Shown here piece by piece: positions 6,211 to 14,053 of a stretch of DNA of 16,578 nucleotides; position 1 is the first letter of the stretch; every line of letters starts with the position of its first letter. Origin of the DNA: CAYMTN01 sp964393335 (GTDB lineage Bacteria > Chloroflexota > Anaerolineae > Aggregatilineales > Aggregatilineaceae); contig CAYMTN010000116.1 in NCBI GenBank assembly GCA_964393335.1, positions 1-16,578 of the forward strand, written 5' to 3'. Both the position numbers and the translations under genes were made by a program. The notes beneath the pieces are model-generated. The model was given only the letters and a program-made list of their open reading frames with translations. It was not told the DNA's origin and did no database searches.

Positions 6211-7893
6211 TCACGAAGTGTACAGTGTGCCGGGTAGCGAGATGATAAATTCAGCCCCTTGCCCATCGACGTTGCGGGCGGTCACGATCCCCCGGTGCGC
6301 TTTTACGGTCGTCCACACCAGTTCAAGCCCCAGCCCGATGCCGCCGTTTTCCGTCCCCATCTGGTGCCCACGATAATACCGGTCAAACAAAAACGGCAGG
6401 TCTTCTTCTGGAATGCCGGGACCCCAGTCCCGCACCCGGATCAGGATTTCGGTCGGGGAAAAGACCAGGGTCAGCCCGACTTCGCCGCCGGGCGGCGAAT
6501 AGCGGACCGCGTTGTCCAGCAGATTCCAGATGCTGCGGTGCAGGTGGGCCGCATCGCCGAGCACCATTACCGGTTCCCCGATCACCTGAAACTGGAATTT
6601 GATCCCGTGTGCGGCTGCCCCACTGTGCAAATCACTGATGGCGCGTGTCGCTTCGTCCACCAGGTCGCACGGTTGGTGCTCAAGTACGGGCGCTTCGCTG
6701 TGCTGCGTGATGTCGACCAGTTGATCGACCAGCGTCGCCATCTGGTCCCCGGCATCGCTGATGTGTTGCAGCAGGTCCAGGCTGTCGTCATCCAGGTTGT
6801 TGTAGATGCCAAGCAGACCGGCATACCCCAGGATCGAGTTGATCTGCTGCCTCACGTTCTGCGAGAGCGCATACTGGATGGCGGTCAGCACCTTCACGCG
6901 GCGCGACAGCGCCCGCTCAGTGGCCTGGTACAAACGCGCGTTTTGGACCGCAATCGCGGTGAACTCGGCAATCGTGCTCATGACTCGTTCATCGCGCCCG
7001 GTGATACGTTTGCCCGGCTTGTTGTGCGACGCTGCCAGCGCCCCGAATGTCACGCCCCCCAACGTCAGCGGCACAAAGATCACGGCCTCGACCAGAAAAC
7101 CGGTCTTGACCTTGATCGGGCCGCTGTCGGCCTGGCGGTTCAGGCGCACGGGCTTCCCGGTAGCGATCACCTCACCGGCCAGCGATTCCGTCACCGACAG
7201 GCGCATGGATTTCAGCGCCTCCTCCTCGACACCTAACGCGGCTTCCAGGAATAACTCGCCGGTATGTTCATCCACCAACCAGATCGAAGCTCCATCCACC
7301 GACGTGAACGAAACGGTCATTTCCAGCGCCTGTTTTAAGACTTCATCGACACTGAGCTGGGACGTGATCGCACGCCCTATCGGCAGCATCAAGGTAGCTA
7401 GGTCGGCATCTTCGCCGATCGATCCGGTCTGCCCCGGCGGGCGTTCGATGATCCGGACCAGCATTTCCAGCTTGCCCAGCGTCAAGAGATCGCCGTTTGA
7501 CAGGCTGTACGGCGTGTTGACGCCGATCGACCGGCCATTACGCCAGGTGCCATTCGTGCTTTCCAGGTCAATGAGGTACAGCTTGCCGCGCGTCGGGCGC
7601 AGGAGCGCGTGCCGCCGGGAAACGCCCAGTTCGGCGGCATCGAATATGTCCAGCGAGATCGTTTCGTCCGTGTCCTCACGCCCCAGGATCACCTCATCGT
7701 TGATATCCACGCCAAAACAGCGCGTGGGGTCGTAGGCCAGGTCAAAACGCACACGCCACATGACTTTGCCCTCGGAATCCGCATGAGGGACCGGGCGGTA
7801 CGTGATAGCGGGCGGAAGCGACAGGCCGAGCAGTTCTTCTGCACGCAGTTCACTTGTGACCTGGTTAACAAAGTCGTTTTTTCTGGCGCTCAT
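6211..7893 (-). CDS. FHA-GAF-histidine-kinase-like protein lacking the phosphoacceptor His
   Basis: The predicted protein is soluble, with 560 residues. The N-terminal FHA domain (about 68-148) is intact in its phosphothreonine-binding elements: GRE (71-73), SRRH (92-95) and STNG (112-115). A GAF domain (about 175-320) precedes the kinase-like part. At the dimerisation helix, where a kinase has S-H-E-L-R-T-P, this protein has S-Q-N-V-R-Q-Q. The His is therefore Gln345 (codon at 6859-6861) and the Pro is lost. The ATPase domain looks complete: N-box WNLLDNAVRYS, G1 DWGPGIP, G2 GIGLGL. It may bind ATP without autophosphorylating on the usual residue, and so act as a scaffold or pseudokinase. 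ATG 7893 is preferred over ATG 7899: AAGGAG lies 7 nt before the former and 1 nt before the latter. Gaps are 16 bp to the upstream gene and 10 bp to the peptidase gene. The partner phosphoprotein and any Ser/Thr kinase are not in the window. Confidence 0.88.
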   Translation of the reverse strand: MSARKNDFVNQVTSELRAEELLGLSLPPAITYRPVPHADSEGKVMWRVRFDLAYDPTRCFGVDINDEVILGREDTDETISLDIFDAAELGVSRRHALLRPTRGKLYLIDLESTNGTWRNGRSIGVNTPYSLSNGDLLTLGKLEMLVRIIERPPGQTGSIGEDADLATLMLPIGRAITSQLSVDEVLKQALEMTVSFTSVDGASIWLVDEHTGELFLEAALGVEEEALKSMRLSVTESLAGEVIATGKPVRLNRQADSGPIKVKTGFLVEAVIFVPLTLGGVTFGALAASHNKPGKRITGRDERVMSTIAEFTAIAVQNARLYQATERALSRRVKVLTAIQYALSQNVRQQINSILGYAGLLGIYNNLDDDSLDLLQHISDAGDQMATLVDQLVDITQHSEAPVLEHQPCDLVDEATRAISDLHSGAAAHGIKFQFQVIGEPVMVLGDAAHLHRSIWNLLDNAVRYSPPGGEVGLTLVFSPTEILIRVRDWGPGIPEEDLPFLFDRYYRGHQMGTENGGIGLGLELVWTTVKAHRGIVTARNVDGQGAEFIISLPGTLYTS

Positions 7894-7909
7894 CGACATG
7901 CTCCTTATC

Positions 7910-8473
7910 TCACTTGGACGCAGGCGGTGCCTGATGCTGTTGCATGTTTTCCATGAGCTTTTGCCCCAGCGTAATCAGATCATGCGTGCTTACGTCTTCA
8001 AAACCGCGCAGCAGGTTTTCATACTGCGCAGCAGCGTCATCTTCCCCAAACACATCAGAAAGCAGCGCCTGCATCGTTGACGAGATCGTTTCGTCGCCGC
8101 CTGGGGCTTCGTCGTCTGCTGCTTCAGCATCAACCGCTGCCTCCGGCTCTGGCGCGTCGCCGGAGGCGAGCGGTTCGGCGTGGGACGCGGCGGGCGCGGG
8201 CATGGCGGCGCTGGTGGCCGCCGCCACCGTCTCGACTGGCGCACCTGCCGCCACCGGCTGGACCGGCTCGTGGTATGGTTCAACATCAGCGAGCGCACGT
8301 CTGGCCGCCTGCCGGACGATGGCAGCCTGCTGCTGGCGTACCAAACGGGCGGCGTTGCTGCGCTGCACCATCGCAAACACCTTCAGCGCGATGGCGACCG
8401 CAAACGGCACGACGGCGAGAAGCAGCCCTATGAGAATTTGTTTTTGAGCCAGCACGATGTCTAAGGTAGACAT
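7910..8473 (-). CDS. Unrecognised one-TM protein with Ala/Pro/Glu linker
   Basis: I do not recognise a family. The 187-residue protein has one N-terminal transmembrane helix (about 12-35), then a basic amphipathic helix (about 38-62, rich in Arg and Gln). A low-complexity Ala/Pro/Glu/Asp linker (about 63-127) leads to a predicted helical C-terminal segment (about 128-178, including MQALLSDVFG, YENLLRGFED and HDLITLGQKLM). The basic stretch after the helix suggests N-out/C-in topology, so the C-terminus would be cytoplasmic near the ArlI/ArlH motor. The gene lies 27 bp after the ArlJ-like gene and 16 bp before the FHA protein. It may be a lineage-specific motor accessory or adaptor, an inference from position and topology only. 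GAGG lies about 9 nt before ATG 8473. Confidence 0.75.
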   Translation of the reverse strand: MSTLDIVLAQKQILIGLLLAVVPFAVAIALKVFAMVQRSNAARLVRQQQAAIVRQAARRALADVEPYHEPVQPVAAGAPVETVAAATSAAMPAPAASHAEPLASGDAPEPEAAVDAEAADDEAPGGDETISSTMQALLSDVFGEDDAAAQYENLLRGFEDVSTHDLITLGQKLMENMQQHQAPPASK

Positions 8474-8500
8474 GAGATCAACCCTCAGTTAACTCCCCCG

Positions 8501-9979
8501 TCATGCTTTTAGGATGCTGTCCACGAGCGGCGGAACGGCCAGGTAACACACGCCCGATACAAACGTCGTCACCGCCAGGAACAGCATCACTTTGAGCTTG
8601 TACCCGCCATCGGTGGCGATAGCGGCCAGCGCGCTGACCGTTGCCAGCACCACGATCATCATCAAGGTCATCGTCGCCAGGAACTGAAGCTCGCCCGCGC
8701 TAAAATCGGCCAGCCCGATGCTCATGTTGGTTTGCGCGCCTTCCCCGGTGGGCATCAGCGTCGCAACCAGCTTGGCGAAGTTTTGTACGATGGACAGTAC
8801 AAACACCATCAACCCCGACACGACGACCTGCATCACTGCCGACAGCCCGGTAAACGTGCCGGCGGTCAGCCGCCGCTTGGCGCGTAGCTGCGTGGTTTTG
8901 GCGGTAAAGAGCGAGCACAAATAACCCACCCGTTCGGGATCGCCCCCGATCCGTACCCCGCCATAAAAAATATCGACCACGTCGCTGATCAGGCGGCTGC
9001 CGGATTCCTGCGCGAATTTCTGCCAGCAGATTTCCGGCTCGACCAGGGCTTGCAGGCGCGTGCTCAACCGCGTGACGTCTTCTTCCAGCGCCGGGAACGA
9101 TGTCAGGTCGATTTTGGTCAGCGCTTCTTTTAACGTGGTGCCGGTCGAGCTTGCCATGCCGCCGGTTGAGCGCAAGAACGTGCTGAATTCCACGTCTTTT
9201 TTGTTCACGTGCCGGTCGCTGATCAGGCTGATCACGCCCACCGGCAGCAAAAACAGGGCGAAGGCGATCAGTATCCAGCCCGTACCCAGCCCGACCATGT
9301 ACAGCACCGCTGCGACCATCACGCCGAGCGGGATCGTCGTGCGCAGCAGGCGCAGGCTCAACCGCTGGTCGTGTGATCCCGTGTTGGCCTTGACATTCAT
9401 CACTTCGTGAGGGGCCGAACGCCAGATGATCCACGTCCCGAAACCGCTCATGAGCAGGCCCGCCGATACCAGCCCCAGGATCGTGCCCTGGTTCATCGAA
9501 TACAACATCGCCGAGATCACCTGGATGATGACGATCAGCGCCACCGAGATCACAATCGAGGAAAACGCGTTCGACCATTGTTTGAGGGCTTCCAGGTCGC
9601 GCTCGTAGCTGTTCTGGTAATGTTCGCCCTGGACTTCCGCTTCCCGCGCCAGAAAATCGGCCAGCGGCTCGCCGGATCGAAGGGCGTCGGACAGGCGCAG
9701 CAAAAAACTTTTCATGTTATCCGACTTGGCGCGCGCGCCAACGCGGCGGCACGCTTCCGGGTAGTCGTAGCGCAGTTCATCCACCAGCATGTTGATCGCC
9801 ACGAAATACGTGGCTGCTTCAGACGACGACTGGGCGGCGACTTCAAACGTTTTGCTGCGCGTGATGCCCGCAGCGGCCATGGCCGACATGTACGTCAACT
9901 GGTAAAACAGGTCGAACGGTGATACCAGCTTAAAGGAGATTTTGTCGTCTGGCTTCTGAGAGAATATCGAAGAATTCAT
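8501..9979 (-). CDS. arlJ: ArlJ (FlaJ)-like archaellum platform membrane protein
   Basis: This is the polytopic core on which the ArlI ATPase assembles and turns the filament. The 492-residue protein has two T2SS-F-like cytoplasmic domains. The first (about 24-140) carries the ArlJ-type sequence YQLTYMSAMAAAGITRSKTF and a DALRSGEPLADFL stretch. The second (about 265-385) has FLRSTGGMASSTGTTLKEAL. Hydrophobic helices lie at about 141-162, 167-186, 213-230, 233-254, 378-400, 432-454 and 463-487. The bacterial PilC/GspF and TadB/TadC proteins are shorter or split, whereas this arrangement of two domains with a central multi-helix block is ArlJ-like. The start (ATG 9979) lies 50 bp inside the ArlI gene, implying coupled translation; a purine-rich GGGGGTGA precedes it. 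I see no sign of damage. Confidence 0.88.
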   Translation of the reverse strand: MNSSIFSQKPDDKISFKLVSPFDLFYQLTYMSAMAAAGITRSKTFEVAAQSSSEAATYFVAINMLVDELRYDYPEACRRVGARAKSDNMKSFLLRLSDALRSGEPLADFLAREAEVQGEHYQNSYERDLEALKQWSNAFSSIVISVALIVIIQVISAMLYSMNQGTILGLVSAGLLMSGFGTWIIWRSAPHEVMNVKANTGSHDQRLSLRLLRTTIPLGVMVAAVLYMVGLGTGWILIAFALFLLPVGVISLISDRHVNKKDVEFSTFLRSTGGMASSTGTTLKEALTKIDLTSFPALEEDVTRLSTRLQALVEPEICWQKFAQESGSRLISDVVDIFYGGVRIGGDPERVGYLCSLFTAKTTQLRAKRRLTAGTFTGLSAVMQVVVSGLMVFVLSIVQNFAKLVATLMPTGEGAQTNMSIGLADFSAGELQFLATMTLMMIVVLATVSALAAIATDGGYKLKVMLFLAVTTFVSGVCYLAVPPLVDSILKA

Positions 9980-11621
9980 AGAAGTCTGTCACCCCCTTCT
10001 CAAGGTGTAGTTTTTCGAATATCTTGGCCCGCCGCTTGACTTCGGTATAGATCGCTTTTCGCTTGTGCGGTGGGATGCCGCGTTTGATCGAGATAACCTG
10101 TTCCAACAGGTAACTGTTCATGTAACCGGGAAACTCAAAGACATCGGTGGCGGGATTCCAGCGGAACGCTTCCAAAAAGGAGAAGCTCTCCGATACCGGG
10201 TCGTAGCCGATGATTTCGTTCACGCTGAGAATACGCCGCACGCGTTTGCCGTTGGACAACCGCACCGCCGCCTGGATCACGGCCAGGTTCAGGTTGTCGA
10301 TGTACGTTTTCGGGATGTTGATCGGGTCGCCGGTCAGGCGCTGGATCAGCTTTTCTACCGATGCGGCGTGGAAGGTGGACATCACGCCGTGCCCTGTTTG
10401 CATGGCCTGGAACGCCACGACCGCTTCGATGCTGCGGATTTCGCCCACGATAATCCGGTCGGGGCGCTGCCGCAGGGCCGCTTTGAGCAGTTCGAACATG
10501 CCCACTTCGCCGCCTTTGGTTTCGGCTCCCATGTGCCGGGTGACCTCCTGGACCCAGTTTTTGTGTGGGGCCTGGACCTCCGGCGTATCTTCGATGGTCA
10601 CGATCTTGGCGTCGGGTTTCAAGAACGTATTGATCGCGTTGAGCGTCGTAGTCTTGCCGGATGCCGTCGCCCCCACGACGAACAGATTCAGGCCCTCTTC
10701 CAGCATGAACGAGAGGTACGACGCGATGGTGTAATCGAGCGTGCCAAATTCGATCAGTTCCAGGACACTGGTCGGCGTGCCGCTGAACTTACGAATGGTG
10801 AAATTGCTGCCGCGCTTGGAGATTTCGCGGCCATACACGATGTTGATACGCGAGCCGTCCGGCAGCACGGCATCGACCAGGGGATTGCGGACCGTCACCG
10901 GGCTTTTGATCCACTCGCCGAGCCAGATCACAAAATCGTCGACTTCGTCGTGAGTCGGGAAGTAGATCGACGACTGCACGCTGCGGAAAATTTTGTGCTC
11001 GATAAAAATGTGGCCCACGCCCGAACAGCTAATGTCCTCGATGTACGGGTCGAGCAGCAGCGGCTGCAAAACTCCCAGGCCGATCTTGTCGCGCACGACG
11101 CGGTACTTGATGCCTTCCAGCTCCATCGGGGATACCACGATCTTGTCAGAGCGCCCTTTGCCGTTGGCGCGTTCCGTCGTGCATATCCGGTCGACCAGGC
11201 TCAGCAGCAGGTCGGTTTTTTCCTGTTTGTCCTCGATGCGCCCGATGTCTTCCGCCCACTGGATGAGGCGCTCATCTATCGGCGGAATCAGGTGATCGAC
11301 GTCTACGACGACCGATGGCTCGATCGCAATGTGGTGGTCGCGCGCCCCCGACGTATCGGGGTAAATGTGTACGAACAAACCATCCTTGATCGGATAGATC
11401 AGGTTGTGATATTCCGTTTCGCCCAACCCGCGTGATGGTTTGGCGTAATATTCCGGGATGCCGATCTCATCCAGGGGCAGATGGCAGATGTATTCGACCA
11501 GCAGCGGGGATTCATCACAGGCACGGCGCAGTGATTCGGGCAGTTGGGCGCGCACGTGCTGCCAATCAGCATGTTGGACAGCATACGCTTGGTAATCAAA
11601 CGGGAGCACTGACTGGGCCAT
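9930..11621 (-). CDS. arlI: ArlI (FlaI)-like archaellum motor/assembly ATPase
   Basis: This hexameric type II/IV secretion ATPase powers both filament assembly and, in archaea, rotation. It has 563 residues with an N-terminal domain to about 280, then the catalytic core. Walker A is GATASGKTT (317-325), the Asp-box region is TIEDTPEVQ (342-350) and Walker B is RIIVGEI (389-395, Glu394). The His-box region is AMQTGHGVMSTFHA (406-419). The stretch IQRLTGDPINIPKTYIDNLN (426-445) is a signature of archaeal ArlI/FlaI and related archaeal GspE proteins rather than of PilB or TadA. The tetracysteine zinc motif of PilB is absent. The gene starts 3 bp after the ArlH stop (TAA-AAC-ATG) and overlaps arlJ by 50 bp. 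The H-I-J order is the canonical archaellum order. Similarity to archaeal pilus ATPases is the main alternative, but ArlH next door argues against it. Confidence 0.92.
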   Translation of the reverse strand: MAQSVLPFDYQAYAVQHADWQHVRAQLPESLRRACDESPLLVEYICHLPLDEIGIPEYYAKPSRGLGETEYHNLIYPIKDGLFVHIYPDTSGARDHHIAIEPSVVVDVDHLIPPIDERLIQWAEDIGRIEDKQEKTDLLLSLVDRICTTERANGKGRSDKIVVSPMELEGIKYRVVRDKIGLGVLQPLLLDPYIEDISCSGVGHIFIEHKIFRSVQSSIYFPTHDEVDDFVIWLGEWIKSPVTVRNPLVDAVLPDGSRINIVYGREISKRGSNFTIRKFSGTPTSVLELIEFGTLDYTIASYLSFMLEEGLNLFVVGATASGKTTTLNAINTFLKPDAKIVTIEDTPEVQAPHKNWVQEVTRHMGAETKGGEVGMFELLKAALRQRPDRIIVGEIRSIEAVVAFQAMQTGHGVMSTFHAASVEKLIQRLTGDPINIPKTYIDNLNLAVIQAAVRLSNGKRVRRILSVNEIIGYDPVSESFSFLEAFRWNPATDVFEFPGYMNSYLLEQVISIKRGIPPHKRKAIYTEVKRRAKIFEKLHLEKGVTDFYEFFDILSEARRQNLL

Positions 11622-11624
11622 GTT

Positions 11625-12353
11625 TTACCCCCGTGCCTTGCTGATGGGGATCACGCGCATGCCCCAGCCCGGTTCGACGTCAAACCCGACGATAGCGCCC
11701 GTCACGGTGTCTCCGCCGCGTACTTTCGCCACTTCCAACAGTTTGATCAGACGCTGCCCGTCTGCTTCGGTGCGCAGCCGCAAATGAACATCACACAACG
11801 ACCGGATGGGATCGATCGAGTCCTCGTCTACCGTGTGGTCGTGCAGCGTGACGAGCACCGTCTGGCCGGTCGCGGACAGACGTTTGCACCCCTCAAAAAA
11901 GGTGCGGATCTGCAGGTCCGTCGAGGAGGTCGCAATCGCGGATGTAAACGAGTCGACGATCAACACGTCGTAGTCGCGCATACGTTTCATCGCCCGGAAC
12001 AACTCGCTGGCAGCGAGGTCGCCCAGGTGCGCCAGCTCGATCGGGTACGCTCGCAGTTTGCCCAGCAGCAAGAAGTCCAGCACATCCAGGTCGATGCTTT
12101 GCATCTGCCGGATCAGGCTTTTCACCGAGTTTTCGCTGGTGAACAACGCGACGCGAAACCCGTCTTTCAGCGCTCCCCAGATCATCTGTTGGGCCAGCAC
12201 CGATTTACCGGCCCCTGAACTGCCTTCGATCAGGGTCAAGGCTCCCTGCGGGATGCCGCCGCCCATTTTGCCATCCAGCTCAGGATTGCCGGATGAAATG
12301 ATCGGGCGTTTTTCAGGGCGTTCGTCTGCGGATTCTGGCGTTGATGTGGTCAT
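11625..12353 (-). CDS. arlH: ArlH (FlaH)-like KaiC-family ATPase
   Basis: ArlH is a RecA/KaiC-like ATP-binding protein that forms a ring around ArlI. It is specific to archaella and absent from ordinary type IV pili. The 242-residue protein has the family opening SGNPELDGKMGGGIPQGALT (residues 21-40). Walker A is GSSGAGKSVL (44-53), and Walker B lies in YDVLIVDSFTS (128-138, Asp134). A C-terminal strand region (GAIVGFDVEPGWGMRVIPIS) is the usual ArlH ending. RadA- or KaiC-type recombination or clock motifs are not seen, and its size (about 240) is standard for single-domain ArlH. It lies 14 bp after the ArlF-like gene and 3 bp before arlI. This gene is the strongest single marker that the locus is an archaellum and not a Tad or type IVb pilus. 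Confidence 0.92.
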   Translation of the reverse strand: MTTSTPESADERPEKRPIISSGNPELDGKMGGGIPQGALTLIEGSSGAGKSVLAQQMIWGALKDGFRVALFTSENSVKSLIRQMQSIDLDVLDFLLLGKLRAYPIELAHLGDLAASELFRAMKRMRDYDVLIVDSFTSAIATSSTDLQIRTFFEGCKRLSATGQTVLVTLHDHTVDEDSIDPIRSLCDVHLRLRTEADGQRLIKLLEVAKVRGGDTVTGAIVGFDVEPGWGMRVIPISKARG

Positions 12354-12367
12354 GAGTATCCCTGTCG

Positions 12368-13537
12368 TCAGCCGCTAATCGTGATCGTGAAGGTGTAGTC
12401 ACCGGTCGTGCGCGTGCCGTCGGTGACGGTGAACGTAAATTCATCCGGCTGCCCGCTGCCGTCGTGGGTATACGTCACCTCGTCGGCGTCAATATTGGCC
12501 TGGGTGAAGGTGTTTCCCAGGTTGAGCGTGCCGTGACTCGGCCCTGCCGTGACGCTGTAAACCAGGTCGGCGGCCTGCACGTCATCGCCGGACGCCTGAA
12601 GTTGAGCGCTTCCCAGCACGGCCAACCCGCCGTTCGACACGGCGGTGCCGGTGTGGGCGTCCACGCGCGGCGTGATGCGAATGGCGAAGGTATCCGGTTC
12701 TTCGCTGACGAATGTGCTCGCGGTGGTAGACCCGTTGCCGGTGGCAACCGTCGCTTGCAGCGCTGTCCCGGCTGCGACCGGCGGGTTGATTTCCATCCGC
12801 AGCACCAGGTCTTCGCCCGGATTCCATACGCCCGGCTCGAACGATTCGAGCATCTGCGCGTCCCCATCCGTGTAGATGGCTGTGACGGACCACTGGTTAG
12901 CCGCCAGCCCTAGGATGACAGGATCGGCAATCGTAAAGGTGAAGCTGTCCGCCGCGCCGCCGGATTGCTGCGAATAGGTGATCAGGCCGTTGTTGATGTC
13001 GTCCTGGGTGAACGTGTCGCCCGCGCCGAGCGAAACGCCGCTGTGGGCCAGCGTGCCGTTGACCGGCGTTGACTCCAGGCGGTAAATCTGCTCGGCGGTC
13101 AAATGGTCGGAATCGGTCAGGGCCAACATATCCCCGGTCACGATGGCTTGACTCAGGCTGGCAACGTCCAGGCCCGTGTTGACCGTCAAAACGGGCAACT
13201 GGTTAGTGGCGGGCGTGCGCGTGTAAGGCAGCCGCTTGATGTCGTAGAATTCCGGGGTAGCGCTGTCGTAATACTGGATGAACACGTCCCAGTCGTCATA
13301 ATCGATCAACCGCCGCGTGCCGTCATTGCGCAGCGTCAGTTCAATCACCCGCCCGGTGCTGTCCGCCTGGGTCGAAACCAGGCTGAGCCGCGTCTGCATC
13401 TGGTCGGCCAGGCGATCAGCCATGTCTTGCCAGGCGGCCTGTAAGGTATCCTGCGTGCTGATATAGGCTTCGGACAGCGTAAACGCGCCGAACAACAGCA
13501 GGAACACAATCAACGTCGCGGCCAGCACGGTTTCCAT
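12368..13537 (-). CDS. arlF: ArlF-like stator/pseudopilin protein with two CSPG/cadherin-like repeats
   Basis: The 389-residue protein has an N-terminal hydrophobic helix (about 4-26, METVLAATLIVFLLLFGAFT) and an ArlF-type amphipathic extension (WQDMADRLADQMQTRLSLV). A beta-sandwich follows, in two halves: about 47-112 and about 211-280 (GVWNPGEDLVLRMEINPPV). In archaea ArlF binds the S-layer and acts with ArlG as the stator; that family is usually only 120-180 residues. Two extra modules of about 90 residues explain the length. Residues 113-206 lie between the sandwich halves and residues 298-389 are C-terminal. Each has the CSPG/Cadherin_3 pattern G-x-L, G-D/N-T-F-T-Q-x-(D/N)-I-x-x-x-x-(I/V)-T-Y, then (S/E)FTFT(I/V). 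No cleavable class III signal is visible. The F versus G label rests on N-terminal resemblance; by archaeal gene order it would be ArlG. It starts 3 bp after the preceding stop. Confidence 0.72.
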   Translation of the reverse strand: METVLAATLIVFLLLFGAFTLSEAYISTQDTLQAAWQDMADRLADQMQTRLSLVSTQADSTGRVIELTLRNDGTRRLIDYDDWDVFIQYYDSATPEFYDIKRLPYTRTPATNQLPVLTVNTGLDVASLSQAIVTGDMLALTDSDHLTAEQIYRLESTPVNGTLAHSGVSLGAGDTFTQDDINNGLITYSQQSGGAADSFTFTIADPVILGLAANQWSVTAIYTDGDAQMLESFEPGVWNPGEDLVLRMEINPPVAAGTALQATVATGNGSTTASTFVSEEPDTFAIRITPRVDAHTGTAVSNGGLAVLGSAQLQASGDDVQAADLVYSVTAGPSHGTLNLGNTFTQANIDADEVTYTHDGSGQPDEFTFTVTDGTRTTGDYTFTITISG

Positions 13538-13540
13538 GAT

Positions 13541-14053
13541 TTACAGCCCCAGGAAATAATCGTCAGATACGCCGGTCGGCGTGCCGACCTTCAGGTAGTA
13601 CCGCGTCGATGGCAGCGCGGCGGGGTAATGTAACGTGATCTTCAACGTGGCGGTCGGTTTCCATTCCGTATCATTTTCGACTTGCGACGTCCAATACGGC
13701 ATGCTGCCACTGGCTTCGCTCTGGTGCGGAATACGCACGTAGTTGCCTTCTGGCCCGAAGAAAACGTCCAGGCGGTCGACGGCGACGATACGCGTCGATC
13801 CGATGTTTTTGATCCAGGCGAACACTTCAAAATCGCCCAACGTATTCGCGTCGTACCAGTTCCCGTCGCTGTCTAACTCGCTGGCGGCATGCACCACGAC
13901 GATTTGCGTGCTCATCCGGGTTTGTGAGCGCCCGGTCATGTTGGCGATAGTATCGCCGCCTTCGATAATGGCCGGATACGCGACGTTAAACAGCAGCATG
14001 ACCATAATCATGCTGATCGTGATCAACATCGCGCTGGTGATCGCCTTATCCAT
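13541..14053 (-). CDS. arlG: ArlG-like archaellum stator/pseudopilin protein
   Basis: The 170-residue protein opens MDKAITSAMLITISMIMVML. The hydrophobic helix (about 5-32) is followed by YPAIIEGGDTIANMTGRSQTRMSTQIVVVHA. That hydrophobic helix, polar turn and 'T-x-I-x-(I/V)-(I/V)' strand match the ArlG/archaeal FlaG pattern. The rest (about 48-170) is a single beta-sandwich with no obvious extra modules. In archaea ArlG filaments are capped by ArlF to anchor the motor to the cell surface. The start overlaps the previous stop by 8 bp (ATGGATAA), and a strong GGAGG precedes it. Relative to the archaeal C/D/E-F-G-H-I-J order, F and G would be exchanged if my labels are right. The family assignment is good; which of the two it is remains less certain. 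Confidence 0.75.
   Translation of the reverse strand: MDKAITSAMLITISMIMVMLLFNVAYPAIIEGGDTIANMTGRSQTRMSTQIVVVHAASELDSDGNWYDANTLGDFEVFAWIKNIGSTRIVAVDRLDVFFGPEGNYVRIPHQSEASGSMPYWTSQVENDTEWKPTATLKITLHYPAALPSTRYYLKVGTPTGVSDDYFLGL

Noticed and set aside
6259..7735. Long plus-strand open frames opposite the FHA-GAF gene (325 and 309 codons)
   Set aside because: They overlap each other and the well-supported minus-strand gene. Their composition is shadow-like and they show no domain.
8700..9578. 292-codon minus-strand frame inside arlJ
   Set aside because: It is an alternative frame of arlJ. The ArlJ frame has membrane helices and T2SS-F motifs; this one is Arg/Gly/Asp-rich with none.
10065..11435. 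456-codon open frame on the plus strand
   Set aside because: It lies antisense within arlI. Its residue content (many His, Asp, Arg, Val) is typical of a shadow frame in GC-rich DNA, with no recognisable domain, while the minus frame has full ATPase motifs.
9930..11621. Tad/Flp pilus or PilB-type ATPase as identity for ArlI
   Set aside because: No TadA or PilB signatures (including the zinc tetracysteine). The archaeal-type TGDPINIPKTYIDN stretch and adjacent ArlH and ArlJ favour archaellum.
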